From Pseudoalteromonas tunicata (GTDB taxonomy: Bacteria; Pseudomonadota; Gammaproteobacteria; Enterobacterales; Alteromonadaceae): DNA of 64,000 nt. Where the stretch lies: positions 558,001 through 622,000 of the forward strand of contig NZ_CP011033.1 of assembly GCF_002310815.1 (NCBI RefSeq), written 5' to 3'. Positions 28,085 through 36,677 of the stretch are shown in pieces (within the stretch, counting starts at the first letter, position 1; every line of letters starts with the position of its first letter). Below the pieces are notes generated by a model that had not been told where the DNA came from, made no database searches, and saw nothing but the letters and a program-made list of their open reading frames with translations. Both the position numbers and the translations under genes were made by a program.

Positions 28085-28792
28085 ATGAGTACTACAATTT
28101 GGAACGATGGACGTAGCATTGCACTAACAAAAGGTGATACTGCAACTTGTGAAGCACTCAAAGCAGGGCAGTTATATGCTATTTTTTTGTATAATGCATC
28201 GGGAGAGGATCAAGATATTCCGGTGAATGTTAACATTGGCAACGGCTTTCCACCTAAAACAGTGACAGTGCCTGGAACTACCGGAAATAAAGGTATTGCA
28301 GCATTAGCTTTGGTATCTGGCACTGATACTCAGACCGTATCTATCTCTATTTCTAATCAACAGTCTTCTGGTAAAGTTGATGCGTGGATCGGCAGTGTAG
28401 GGATGCCGACAAACACATCGGGTATTGAAAACATGCAATTACCCTTTAATGGTGAAACTCACTCATATGGTACGCGCGATAGGTATTATGCTGTACCTGA
28501 AAGTCGTTGGTATCAACTGAGCGTTAGAAGTCCTCAGACTCAGTTTATTTCAGTTCAGTTCACTGAAAATAAAGCAAAAGTATTTATTAACAACCCTGTC
28601 GGTGATCCTGCGAACGTAATTATTCCAACAGGTACAGTGGCGTTAGGTGCTAACTATGAGGTGATTAAGCCACAAGGTGTACCACAAGTCATAACTTATC
28701 AAGATCAAGGTAATGGCCAACAAAAAGTGTGGATGAACGCGGATAGTCAGCAAAACTCTTCTGATTCAACCATCGCGGCTCAGTATCTCTAA
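28085..28792 (+). CDS. Unknown protein, cassette paralogue 1 (no signal peptide)
   Basis: 235 residues starting MSTTIWNDGRSIALTKGD (AAGGAATTAC before the ATG). No signal peptide or membrane helix. The sequence is rich in beta-type, Thr/Ser/Asn/Gln residues and looks like two beta-sandwich lobes, about 1-110 and 125-235. It is a paralogue of the next gene: shared blocks are WNDGR-I-L--G-TA-C--L--GQ-Y, VPGTT-N-G-A-L-LVSG-DT-T-SI-I, MPTN, and WYQL-V---TQ. No family recognised. The two genes are 27 bases apart, probably one transcript, and lie between long direct repeats, suggesting insertion as a unit. The lack of a signal contrasts with its neighbour. Confidence 0.8.
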   Translation: MSTTIWNDGRSIALTKGDTATCEALKAGQLYAIFLYNASGEDQDIPVNVNIGNGFPPKTVTVPGTTGNKGIAALALVSGTDTQTVSISISNQQSSGKVDAWIGSVGMPTNTSGIENMQLPFNGETHSYGTRDRYYAVPESRWYQLSVRSPQTQFISVQFTENKAKVFINNPVGDPANVIIPTGTVALGANYEVIKPQGVPQVITYQDQGNGQQKVWMNADSQQNSSDSTIAAQYL

Positions 28793-28819
28793 ATAGTTAA
28801 GAGTTACGGTGACCTAAAA

Positions 28820-29752
28820 ATGGCGATAACAAGCCAGTTAGTACCGCTGGTCTCGTCATTGCCCAGAAGGCGTTTCTTACGTTCATCAGTAGGGATCGCT
28901 TGTCTGGGCGTATTACATCTAGTGTCGCCCTCATCGGCTCATGCCACTCCAGTTTCTGGTTCCTACATCAATTGGGATGATGGTAGGTTAATTCAATTGG
29001 AAGAAGGGCAAACAGCGATTTGTACATCACTGGTTTATGGGCAAATGTATTGCTTAGTCGTTTACAACGTATCTCAACACGACAGAAATATTGAACTGAA
29101 GGCAACTTGGAGCAATCAACAATCCCCAGCGACACTTATCGTTCCCGGTACAACGGCAAATGAAGGGAATGCTTCTTTGATTCTCGTATCTGGTAATGAT
29201 ACTTCAACCATTTCTATCGCTATCACTCAAGGCAATGGTGGCAAACTTGAATGTTGGTTGGTCAGCACCAGTATGCCAACAAATTTACAAGGGTTAAATA
29301 GTAAAGAACTAGCTGCAGATGGTGCTAATTACCAGATGCCTAAAGAGCTAATTTACCACTCGGTGATGAATAGTGGCTGGTACCAACTGACAGTCATTAA
29401 TAAACAAACTCAATCCGTTGTTATTCAGATGTCACAACAACAGTTGATCATTTTTGTGGTTAATCCCATTGCACAGCCAAATATCAACCTTTTGGCGCTT
29501 GGAACAGTGCAAGAAGGGAAGCAGTATTTACTGCAAATGCCAATATCGGGTGAACAACCTCAGCGCACAAACGCACTTATTCAGGGAAAAGGTGAGCAAC
29601 TGATTTGGTTTGGTACATCAAGTCAACAAGACTTGGAAAATACCATTATTTCATTACAGTCTTTGTATTTGCCAAACAGTGACGTTCCAGTTATTGTGCC
29701 TACGACGACACAAAATGGGCTTATTTGTCGACCGATAGAGCAATCACAATAG
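28820..29752 (+). CDS. Unknown protein, cassette paralogue 2, with Tat-like signal peptide
   Basis: 310 residues. The N-terminus carries a twin-arginine-like signal: PRRRFLRSS followed by a hydrophobic stretch (VGIACLGVLHLV) and an AHA-like cleavage site near residue 42, so export is expected after folding. The mature part starts near SYINWDDGRLIQLEEGQTA and aligns along its length with the preceding protein (WxDGR, GQ-Y---VYN-S, VPGTTANEGNA, MPTN, WYQLTV, IW...SQQ). No family recognised. It may be the exported partner of the cytoplasmic paralogue, or both may form one assembly. The gene ends 24 bases before the right direct repeat. Confidence 0.8.
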   Translation: MAITSQLVPLVSSLPRRRFLRSSVGIACLGVLHLVSPSSAHATPVSGSYINWDDGRLIQLEEGQTAICTSLVYGQMYCLVVYNVSQHDRNIELKATWSNQQSPATLIVPGTTANEGNASLILVSGNDTSTISIAITQGNGGKLECWLVSTSMPTNLQGLNSKELAADGANYQMPKELIYHSVMNSGWYQLTVINKQTQSVVIQMSQQQLIIFVVNPIAQPNINLLALGTVQEGKQYLLQMPISGEQPQRTNALIQGKGEQLIWFGTSSQQDLENTIISLQSLYLPNSDVPVIVPTTTQNGLICRPIEQSQ

Positions 29753-29776
29753 AAACATAGTGGATTCGAACATATT

Positions 29777-30140
29777 GGGGTTGTGACTTTCTTTTTGCCT
29801 TTTGCTTTAAAGCAAAAATCTAGACCCGATCGATATTTATTATGAAAGTAGCCCAAGTTTTTCGAAGCAGTTGTATTGACTAAAATATCAACCGTATTGG
29901 AGAAACTCATGGTGAAGTTATAGGGCGAATTGATTACCTTGGAAATTAAAATCTAAATGAAGGCCAGCTTATGGTTCTATAGCACGATGATTTAACCACT
30001 ATATAACGTAAAAAAGGGCCTGTTGGCCCTTAGTTCATTTAACCATTCGAATTAATCAAGCAAGGTTAACTTAGTGACATTAAGTAAACCTGCATGGCTC
30101 ATATAATTATTTTTAATGCCTTCAACACGCAATCGTTTAC
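29777..30140 (+). repeat. Right copy of ~350-bp direct repeat
   Basis: Matches 27437-27790. It spans the intergenic region 29753-30051 and the last ~89 bases of the OB-fold protein gene, so this copy holds the intact gene end and is likely the original. Confidence 0.9.
30010..30031 (-). terminator. Terminator of the OB-fold protein gene
   Basis: AAGGGCC / GGCCCTT stem with TGTT loop and, on the minus strand, a T run. A copy with a slightly different loop exists in the left repeat at about 27664-27681. Confidence 0.75.
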
Positions 30141-32226
30141 CTAATAAATTTGGGTTTAACTGTGGGCTAAATGCATCACGTTGTGATGATCCAAGCTTAA
30201 TATAAAGCGTAGCAGAACCATTATTGTCGTCGCCAAGCGCTAACGCATACTGACCATTGATAGCTGATGTAATAATACCTGCTACCACGACCGGTTGGCC
30301 ATTATTCAGTGCTAGAACATCACTAACAGACAAGTCACCACTTGGATTTGGCTGTGTTGTATCACTGCTTACCACTTCAATAGAATTGACTTGACGCACG
30401 CCCGGCGCACTCATGTAGTTGTCACGAACACCTTTAATTATTAACTGCGCATCTAAAATTGATGGGTTTAGCGCGGGGCTAAATTCATTACGTTGCGACA
30501 GCTCTAGTTTTACATTAATGGTAAAACTTGCATCGTTAATATCTTCAAGTACTAAGGCATAAATATCATTGAGCGCAGATTTAACGCGTCCAGTTAATTC
30601 AATCGTTTCACCTTGTGCAGTGGCTAAAGCTTGCGTTACAGACAGTGCCGTTGGCGCTATTTGAATATCACTCACATAACGAATACCCGGCGCACCCAAG
30701 TAGCTGTTACGTTTACCCGTTACAATGATGTTTTGATTTAAAATACTTGGATTTAATTGCGGGTTAAAGTTATTGCGTTGTGCGCTTTCTAGCTTCACAT
30801 ATATGTGGCTTGCAGGATTATTTAAATCAGTTAAATCAAGCCCATAAATGCCATTTACCGCAGCAGTTACTTTACCAATTACAACCAATGGAGTGCCTTG
30901 AGACGCGGCTAAAGCTTGCGTTACAGAAACAGTATTGCCAGGTGTAGGGTCCGGATCTGGGTTAGTTTGTCCATCGCCAAATGGAGCATTAAACGAGTTA
31001 TTTTTATAGGTGTCGGTATTCCATGAATTATAGCCACTCGCTGGGCTTCCCCAAGGTTGACCATTGTTAGGATCAGTAAATTCTTGAACAGCCATAGGTG
31101 TCGGTGTTGCGACACCGCTAATGCGGCCATTCGTGCCGTCAAAATACTGATAGCTTTCAGGAGTTGCTAGCCAGTTAATAATATTGACCGCAAGCACCGC
31201 TGCATTGCCTGAGTCAGTCCAACCAGGGTAAGTTTTTTTAGTGTTACCGTTATCTTGACGACGATATTTAGGTGTAGCATCTTCAATCGGCGATGAGTCA
31301 CCGATAAATGCAGCCTTACCAGCACCGGATTTTGCAATCGCCGCATAAGGGCCTTCAGCCGCACCACCAAAGTACAAACCTTGATCTTTTGCGTGATTCC
31401 ATTTTACCGGATTATCTGAGCTTGCAAAATAGACTAAGCCTTTTGCTTTTGTAGGATCAACTACTGCTAAGGTCGCGCCGGCAGCCATTAAAATTGGCTT
31501 TACACCTTGTGTGATGCCTTCGGTTTTATTGCTGGCAACAACACCACTTACGCCTTGTTTGTAATCAACAGCGTTAAAACGAAATCGAATCCCAAAGTTT
31601 TCAACAAGCCAACCTTCATTGGCATTTTTAGGATTACGCCAGTCACCGTAGGCTCCACCAATATTGTATTTGCTTAAGTCTGAACGGTTGTAGCCGTTAA
31701 ACACTTCAGTTGCATCCCAGGTGTTTAAATTACGGTCAGCATCATAATGATCAGCTATAAAGAAGATACCTTTACCGCTAGCAACAAACTGCTCAAGCGC
31801 TGCTTGCTCGCTTAGCGTAAATGGGCGATTTGTTTCAGCTAATACTAATACATCGGCTTCTTTAATCGCGTTATAGGTAATGATTGCTTCATTTTGAGTT
31901 GTGCCGTTAATGCGATCATCAAAAAAGCGGATACGACCATCGTTATTTAAGTCAACGCCACGATATTCTTTTACCGTATAACCTTGTTGCACCAAGGCAT
32001 CGGCAAAATCAGAAAATGCACCATCAATTACCCAATCTGCATTGCCTTCCACACCACCGTGCGATACATCAAAGTAAACTGTTTTACCATTATTATTACT
32101 AACAGCGGGTTGTTTTACTGGTGCAACATTATCCCAACTATATGGCTCAGCGGCAAACGCTGAACCACTGGCAATGCTTGCACCTAAAAGCAAGGCGATC
32201 GCGCTATTTCTATAGATAAATTTCAT
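30052..32226 (-). CDS. Secreted protein with GldG/DUF4350-like domain and three C-terminal OB-fold (DUF6359-type) repeats
   Basis: 724 residues. Signal peptide about 1-25 (ends GSAFAAE). Residues about 45-360 form a Rossmann/GATase-like region (KTVYFDVSHGGVEG, VLVLAETNRPFTLSEQAALEQFV, GIFFIADHYDADRN, AAFIGDSSPIED). After a Pro/Asp linker (about 425-435) there are three tandem repeats of about 95 residues, each with SV(T/S)(Q/D)(A/V)LA...G, LKL-QR--F(N/S)P-LNP-(I/L)L and a (Y/N)-(L/M)-(A/H)PG-R/L ending. Such repeats occur in secreted nucleases of the YhcR/ExeM type, where they may bind nucleic acid. No nuclease active site is evident. It is next to a CpdB-like gene on the same strand. Confidence 0.8.
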   Translation of the reverse strand: MKFIYRNSAIALLLGASIASGSAFAAEPYSWDNVAPVKQPAVSNNNGKTVYFDVSHGGVEGNADWVIDGAFSDFADALVQQGYTVKEYRGVDLNNDGRIRFFDDRINGTTQNEAIITYNAIKEADVLVLAETNRPFTLSEQAALEQFVASGKGIFFIADHYDADRNLNTWDATEVFNGYNRSDLSKYNIGGAYGDWRNPKNANEGWLVENFGIRFRFNAVDYKQGVSGVVASNKTEGITQGVKPILMAAGATLAVVDPTKAKGLVYFASSDNPVKWNHAKDQGLYFGGAAEGPYAAIAKSGAGKAAFIGDSSPIEDATPKYRRQDNGNTKKTYPGWTDSGNAAVLAVNIINWLATPESYQYFDGTNGRISGVATPTPMAVQEFTDPNNGQPWGSPASGYNSWNTDTYKNNSFNAPFGDGQTNPDPDPTPGNTVSVTQALAASQGTPLVVIGKVTAAVNGIYGLDLTDLNNPASHIYVKLESAQRNNFNPQLNPSILNQNIIVTGKRNSYLGAPGIRYVSDIQIAPTALSVTQALATAQGETIELTGRVKSALNDIYALVLEDINDASFTINVKLELSQRNEFSPALNPSILDAQLIIKGVRDNYMSAPGVRQVNSIEVVSSDTTQPNPSGDLSVSDVLALNNGQPVVVAGIITSAINGQYALALGDDNNGSATLYIKLGSSQRDAFSPQLNPNLLGKRLRVEGIKNNYMSHAGLLNVTKLTLLD

Positions 32227-32344
32227 TTTTTAGTTCCCTTCATTGTGTTGAAATCCCTATCACTTTGCGTGGCAAAGACTACAGCTAGGGTTAATATTAA
32301 ACAGCCCCAAAATGGGGCTGCTTTTATATGCTCATAAGCACAAG

Positions 32345-34384
32345 TTACTGCGGTTGAGTTAAATCAAGCTGATATATTGCAAAGCCAGCTTCATTTATTT
32401 TAGAGGTAGGTAAAATGTGGCTAAACTGCTCACTGTAGGCTTTTGCATCATCTGTATTTGCACTGGTAAAGTGAATTTGTACATTAGCAACGGGTGCAAA
32501 TGACCAGTTCATATCAGCTGCAGGATTTAAGCCTTGGCCGTTGTTTTTGCTACTTTGGTATGTAATGTAATCAGCTACGACCTGACGGTTTTCATCTGGC
32601 GAATCAACGACAATCTTATCTGCAGTAATTGCTGGGAAGTTACCGCCACCAGACGCCCGATAATTATTCGTTGCTACCAAAAATTGCTGTTCAGCACTGA
32701 CAGCTTGTCCTTGATACTTTAGTGCCACGATACGTTGGCCATCAGAGACTTTCTCTCCTTTGGCGTTGTATCTTGCAGGTTGAGTCACATCTACTTGATA
32801 TGTCACACCATCAAGTACGTCAAAATTGTAAGAAGGGAAATCGGGATTAATCAGCATTTGAACGTCAGTATTGTTGGTATCAATTTGCATAAATTGACCG
32901 GCAGACATTTCAAGCCACTCTTTAACTTGTGAACCGTTAAGTTTCAATACTTTCAATACATTAGGGTAAATATATAGATCAGCTACATTACGATACGCAA
33001 TATCACCGATAGCAATAGATGTGTAGTCATCTGCACCACCGCGGCCGGCTCTAAATGGGGCACCTGCCGAAAGAATGGGTAATCCATCAAGTTCAGTACC
33101 CTTAACAATTTTTTGCGTGTACCACGTTTGTGCATCAGTGACTATTTGAATTGATGGGTCATCATTAACTAAGGCAAAATAGCTGTTTACTGGGCTGGTG
33201 ATTTTAGCAAATGGTGCATTGACCCAGTCACGTGTTTCTTGGTGGGCTTGTATCACAGCAGATTCAACCTGTGCATCGTTTTCTACTGTAGCGGTTGTCA
33301 CGCGATTTTCATCTGTTGTGTAAATTGGCTGTAATGATGATTGGCTATCGCTGACCTGCCAGCTGCCGGCTTTATATTCAAGCGTTAAGTCAATCACACC
33401 TAAATGGTTACCCCAAAAACCAGGCATAACAGCTGCTACGCCATTAATGGTGCCTTTTTCTACATTTACACCGTGCTCAGTGAATCCTTCAAAGCTTGCA
33501 CTTGGGAAATTTGCATGTGAATGTCCAAACATGATGGCATCAATACCCTCAACCTCAGACAAGTAGTAGCTGGCATTTTCAGCCATTGGTTTTTTAGCAC
33601 TAACTTCTAAACCAGAATGCGGAATAGCGACGATTAAGTCAGCCCCTTCTTTTTTCATTTTTGGGACGTATAGATTGGCCATCTCAACAATATCTTTGGC
33701 AATAGCTTTACCTTCAAGATTTGCTTTATCCCACTGCATAATTTGTGGTGGCACAAACCCTATAAAACCAACTTTAATGGTATGCACTTTACCGTTTGTA
33801 TCTTTAAATTCTTTTTCTTGGATCACATAAGGAGCAAACAAAGGCTCATCATTGCTGGCATCAGCATCACCATCATATTTGAATACATTAGCCGAAATAT
33901 ATGGAAAGTTAGCATCATCAATTGCTTCATTTAAAAACTCTAAACCAAAGTTAAACTCATGGTTACCAATGTTAGCAACATCATAATTAAGCGTATTCAT
34001 TGCCGCATAAACAGGGTGCACTTCACCATCAGCTAAGTTTTTTACCTTAGCCATATAATCACCAAGCGGACTACCTTGAATTAAGTCACCGTTATCAACC
34101 AATAGTGAGTTAGCAGCTTCATCACGTGCTTGACGAATTAATGCGGCCGTTTTTACTAAACCCACTTTATCATCTTGTTTGTCAGCAAAGTAATTGAAGT
34201 TCAACAAGTTAGCGTGTAAGTCAGTTGTTTCTAACAAACGAACGGCTATTTTTGTTCCTTCAGTCACGCCTTGCTCTTTTGGCACCTCAACTTGTTTAGC
34301 TGGTTTTTTGTCTGAATCTGAACAGCCAGCAAATAATGCGCTTGAGCCACACAATATTGCCAAAGGTAATAACTTTATTTTCAT
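32345..34384 (-). CDS. cpdB: 2',3'-cyclic-nucleotide 2'-phosphodiesterase/3'-nucleotidase (CpdB-like) lipoprotein
   Basis: 679 residues. A lipoprotein signal with lipobox ending at Cys21 (LFAGC). Metallophosphoesterase domain about 45-330 with metal motifs ETTDLHANLLNF, VDNGDLIQGSP, NIGNHEFNFGLEFL, AIPHSGLE and FGHSHANFP. The C-terminal 5'-nucleotidase domain (about 390-640) has the base-stacking region GAPFRAGRGG and ATNNYRASGGG. It dephosphorylates 2',3'-cyclic and 3'-nucleotides outside the cytoplasm to nucleosides. E. coli CpdB is soluble periplasmic; this one is lipid-anchored. AAGGATT precedes the ATG. It lies upstream of the OB-fold gene (118-base gap), possibly in one transcript. Confidence 0.93.
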   Translation of the reverse strand: MKIKLLPLAILCGSSALFAGCSDSDKKPAKQVEVPKEQGVTEGTKIAVRLLETTDLHANLLNFNYFADKQDDKVGLVKTAALIRQARDEAANSLLVDNGDLIQGSPLGDYMAKVKNLADGEVHPVYAAMNTLNYDVANIGNHEFNFGLEFLNEAIDDANFPYISANVFKYDGDADASNDEPLFAPYVIQEKEFKDTNGKVHTIKVGFIGFVPPQIMQWDKANLEGKAIAKDIVEMANLYVPKMKKEGADLIVAIPHSGLEVSAKKPMAENASYYLSEVEGIDAIMFGHSHANFPSASFEGFTEHGVNVEKGTINGVAAVMPGFWGNHLGVIDLTLEYKAGSWQVSDSQSSLQPIYTTDENRVTTATVENDAQVESAVIQAHQETRDWVNAPFAKITSPVNSYFALVNDDPSIQIVTDAQTWYTQKIVKGTELDGLPILSAGAPFRAGRGGADDYTSIAIGDIAYRNVADLYIYPNVLKVLKLNGSQVKEWLEMSAGQFMQIDTNNTDVQMLINPDFPSYNFDVLDGVTYQVDVTQPARYNAKGEKVSDGQRIVALKYQGQAVSAEQQFLVATNNYRASGGGNFPAITADKIVVDSPDENRQVVADYITYQSSKNNGQGLNPAADMNWSFAPVANVQIHFTSANTDDAKAYSEQFSHILPTSKINEAGFAIYQLDLTQPQ

Positions 34385-35015
34385 AATCCTTGCTCTTTGT
34401 TTTATTTAAAATAGAGCGACTACTATAGAGGTCAAAAAAGACAATTAGGCTAATTATTGATGGCAAATTGATGCCAGAATTATGACTTTTTAGGTACTTG
34501 TTATTTGTTTAATTACGCACAATCTATATTCAGACTTCATCGTAGATTTATTTTGGTTCATTAACGCGCTAGACAGACAAAGATATTTTAAAAACCAATC
34601 GTACTAAAAAGGCCAATAAAATTAGTTAGTTGGTTTTCTTAATCTTGATTTAGCTCTAATGCCAATTCAGTTTTAGCCAGTGTTTACACTCCTTTTTATC
34701 AATTACCAAAGCTGTGATTGCGTTTTTAGCTAGCCCAATTTTTATAGCTTAGATATTGGCATTCTCAGTATTAAAACATCAGCGGCTAACGAGCTTATTG
34801 ACTGCAAATTTTATAGCAGTGGGTTGCGAAACTTTCATGTGAGGTACTGCTCTTTATTTAAAGTTTAAGTGTGCCAACGTACCGATATTAACAAATGCGT
34901 TTATTAAAATACGTAATAACGTAGCGGCAATTTCGTCGTTTACTAGGCACGACTTTTGTCATTAGCACTTCGCTAATGAATCGTTTTGCTGTGATCTTCT
35001 CTGAGGAAGGAACTT
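34385..35015. other. Long intergenic region between cpdB-like and BON genes
   Basis: 631 bases with no supported gene. Divergent promoters for both neighbours must lie here. A small hairpin CATTAGC / GCTAATG (34960-34978, 5-base loop) sits about 40 bases before the BON gene start, in its likely leader. No other structure seen. Confidence 0.4.
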
Positions 35016-35879
35016 ATGAGTATTAAATCAAGAAAATTAATAATGGTGAGTATTATTGGTGCATTATATTTTCCAACAACACAACTCAGCGCTGCTGAGT
35101 TAACCCCAGTTGCAAACATGAACAGTGTGAGACAGGAAATGCAAATTTGGACTACGTATCAAATTAGCCCTTTTCTTAGAGGAAGTGATATTTCGGTCTT
35201 TGTTAAAGATGGCAAAGTAACACTCAAAGGCACGGTAACAGAAGATGTAAATAAGGAATTAGCTAAAGCCATTGCAGCTGGTGTTAAGGGCGTGAATTCT
35301 GTTGATAACCAAATTGAAGTAGACAAAAATTATAAGAATGCAAAACCTTCTCAAGAGCGAAGTTATGCTGCGATTGTTGACGATGCTGGTATTACTACGG
35401 CGATAAAATCTAAATTGCTATGGAGTAAATTCTCTGATGTTGTAACGATAAATGTGGATACCTATCAGGGAAAAGTAACTCTTAGTGGCGATGTATCAAA
35501 CCAAGCAAGTATCAATTCCATGACAGCTATGGCTAAAAATACCCAGGGTGTTTTATCTGTAGATAGCCGGCTGATGATTGCCGATGCGCCAATGGATAAA
35601 GAGACAAATAAATATAAAGAAGATGAAGAAAAAGAAGATGAAAATGAAGAAAAAGAAGGCACCTTGTTAGCTGACAGCTGGATAACTACTAAGGTTAAAT
35701 CAACCTACATGTATTCGTCTAATGTTGATAGTGACGATATATCTGTCAGTACACTTGATGGCGTTGTTTTACTTGAAGGCAAAGTCAAAAGTGGTTCAGA
35801 GCGAGCTTTGGCCATTGAGTTGGCAAAAAATATTCGTGGTGTAAAAAGTGTCACATCGAGCAAACTATTGCTTTTGTAG
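35016..35879 (+). CDS. Periplasmic protein with three BON domains (OsmY-like)
   Basis: 287 residues. Signal peptide about 1-26 (ends LSAAEL). Three BON domains at about 35-105, 115-185 and 215-285, each with the pattern DI(S/N)V...G-V-L-G-V...A-A--V-GV-SVDN. Between the second and third there is a highly acidic/lysine linker (KYKEDEEKEDENEEKEG). BON proteins such as OsmY bind envelope components and act in osmotic or outer-membrane stress. The start follows GGAAGGAACTT. It heads a same-strand cluster with a small membrane peptide, a DUF4398 lipoprotein and an OmpA lipoprotein, but has its own terminator. Confidence 0.9.
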   Translation: MSIKSRKLIMVSIIGALYFPTTQLSAAELTPVANMNSVRQEMQIWTTYQISPFLRGSDISVFVKDGKVTLKGTVTEDVNKELAKAIAAGVKGVNSVDNQIEVDKNYKNAKPSQERSYAAIVDDAGITTAIKSKLLWSKFSDVVTINVDTYQGKVTLSGDVSNQASINSMTAMAKNTQGVLSVDSRLMIADAPMDKETNKYKEDEEKEDENEEKEGTLLADSWITTKVKSTYMYSSNVDSDDISVSTLDGVVLLEGKVKSGSERALAIELAKNIRGVKSVTSSKLLLL

Positions 35880-35927
35880 CTAAGTGAACGCACCCAGCTT
35901 TAATGTTTCCAACAATAGCAACTACGC

Positions 35928-35965
35928 AAAGCCGCTACCCGTTAATACTAGGATGCGGCTTTTTT
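35928..35965 (+). terminator. Terminator of the BON-domain gene
   Basis: AAAGCCGC ... GCGGCTTTTTT with a 19-base loop, 49 bases after the stop codon. Confidence 0.8.
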
Positions 35966-36078
35966 ACCAAATAATTAGCACAAATTTATTTTTCTGCCAA
36001 TGCTCGCAAGCGCACATACAAGCACCTACTTTGCACCCAATATAGTTTACATTACTCATGTCTAATCTGGAGATTATC

Positions 36079-36225
36079 ATGCTTGAGACAATTGCCATTG
36101 TACTCATTATTTTGTGGCTCTTAGGCTTAATTACGTCTTATTCAATGGGTGGATTTATTCATATCCTAATGGTCATCGCCATCGTTGTAATTCTAGTGCG
36201 AGTTATTAGAGGGAAGCGGCTTTAA
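36079..36225 (+). CDS. lmo0937-family small membrane protein
   Basis: 48 residues: MLETIAIVLIILWLLGLIT, SYSMGGFIHIL, then a second helix and a basic end (RVIRGKRL). Two membrane helices joined by a Gly-rich turn are typical of the lmo0937/DUF5670 family of tiny envelope proteins, often induced by stress and found near BON, CsbD or OmpA genes. GGAG lies 6-7 bases before the ATG. It is 35 bases upstream of the DUF4398 lipoprotein gene, probably in the same transcript. Function unknown. Confidence 0.85.
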   Translation: MLETIAIVLIILWLLGLITSYSMGGFIHILMVIAIVVILVRVIRGKRL

Positions 36226-36260
36226 CTTATTTTGTCATGGTATCTAACAAGGAATTTTCT

Positions 36261-36677
36261 ATGAAATTATCAATAAATAAGGCCATCAATGATGGCCGAG
36301 TTAAGTCAATTCGACTTATCGCCACTATAGGCTGCGGGTTACTGCTCACTGTAGGATGCGCAAGCAACCAGAGAGTTTCTACCGAATCTTTATTAGCTGC
36401 GGAGCAAGCAATTGACAATGCAGAACGAGCAAGAGTGAGCCAATATGCAGCCGCAGAGCTTATGCAGGCGAGAGAGATTCTTGGCCTTGCCAAAGTGGCG
36501 CTTACCAAAAAAGATTTGATAAACGCTAACCGTTTAGCGCAGCAATCACAAGTCACGGCTCAACTGGCATTTGCTCATGCTGAACTTATCAAAGCTGAGC
36601 AAATTAATACTGAAATAAAGCAGAGCATTGAACAATTGAAACAAGAAATGCAACGTAATCGAGATGCTAACTTATGA
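36261..36677 (+). CDS. DUF4398 domain lipoprotein
   Basis: 138 residues from ATG 36261 (AAGGAATTTTCT upstream). Lipobox ending LLLTVGC at about residue 33, then a helical DUF4398 region (LLAAEQAIDNAERARVSQYAAAELMQAREILGLAKVAL, ... LAFAHAELIKAEQI). DUF4398 proteins are outer-membrane-associated helical lipoproteins commonly paired with an OmpA-type partner. Here the stop codon overlaps the start of the OmpA gene (ATGA at 36674-36677), so the two are translationally coupled. Exact function unknown; a role in envelope stability is likely. Confidence 0.88.
   Translation: MKLSINKAINDGRVKSIRLIATIGCGLLLTVGCASNQRVSTESLLAAEQAIDNAERARVSQYAAAELMQAREILGLAKVALTKKDLINANRLAQQSQVTAQLAFAHAELIKAEQINTEIKQSIEQLKQEMQRNRDANL

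Noticed and set aside
30921-31370. Alternative-frame minus-strand frames inside the OB-fold protein gene
   Set aside because: Same-strand shadows of a long gene with clear domains.
36664-36676. ATG 36664 as the true start of the OmpA-family gene
   Set aside because: It overlaps the upstream gene in another frame and yields a protein with no signal; ATG 36674 overlaps the stop codon and encodes a lipoprotein signal, so a frameshift is more likely.
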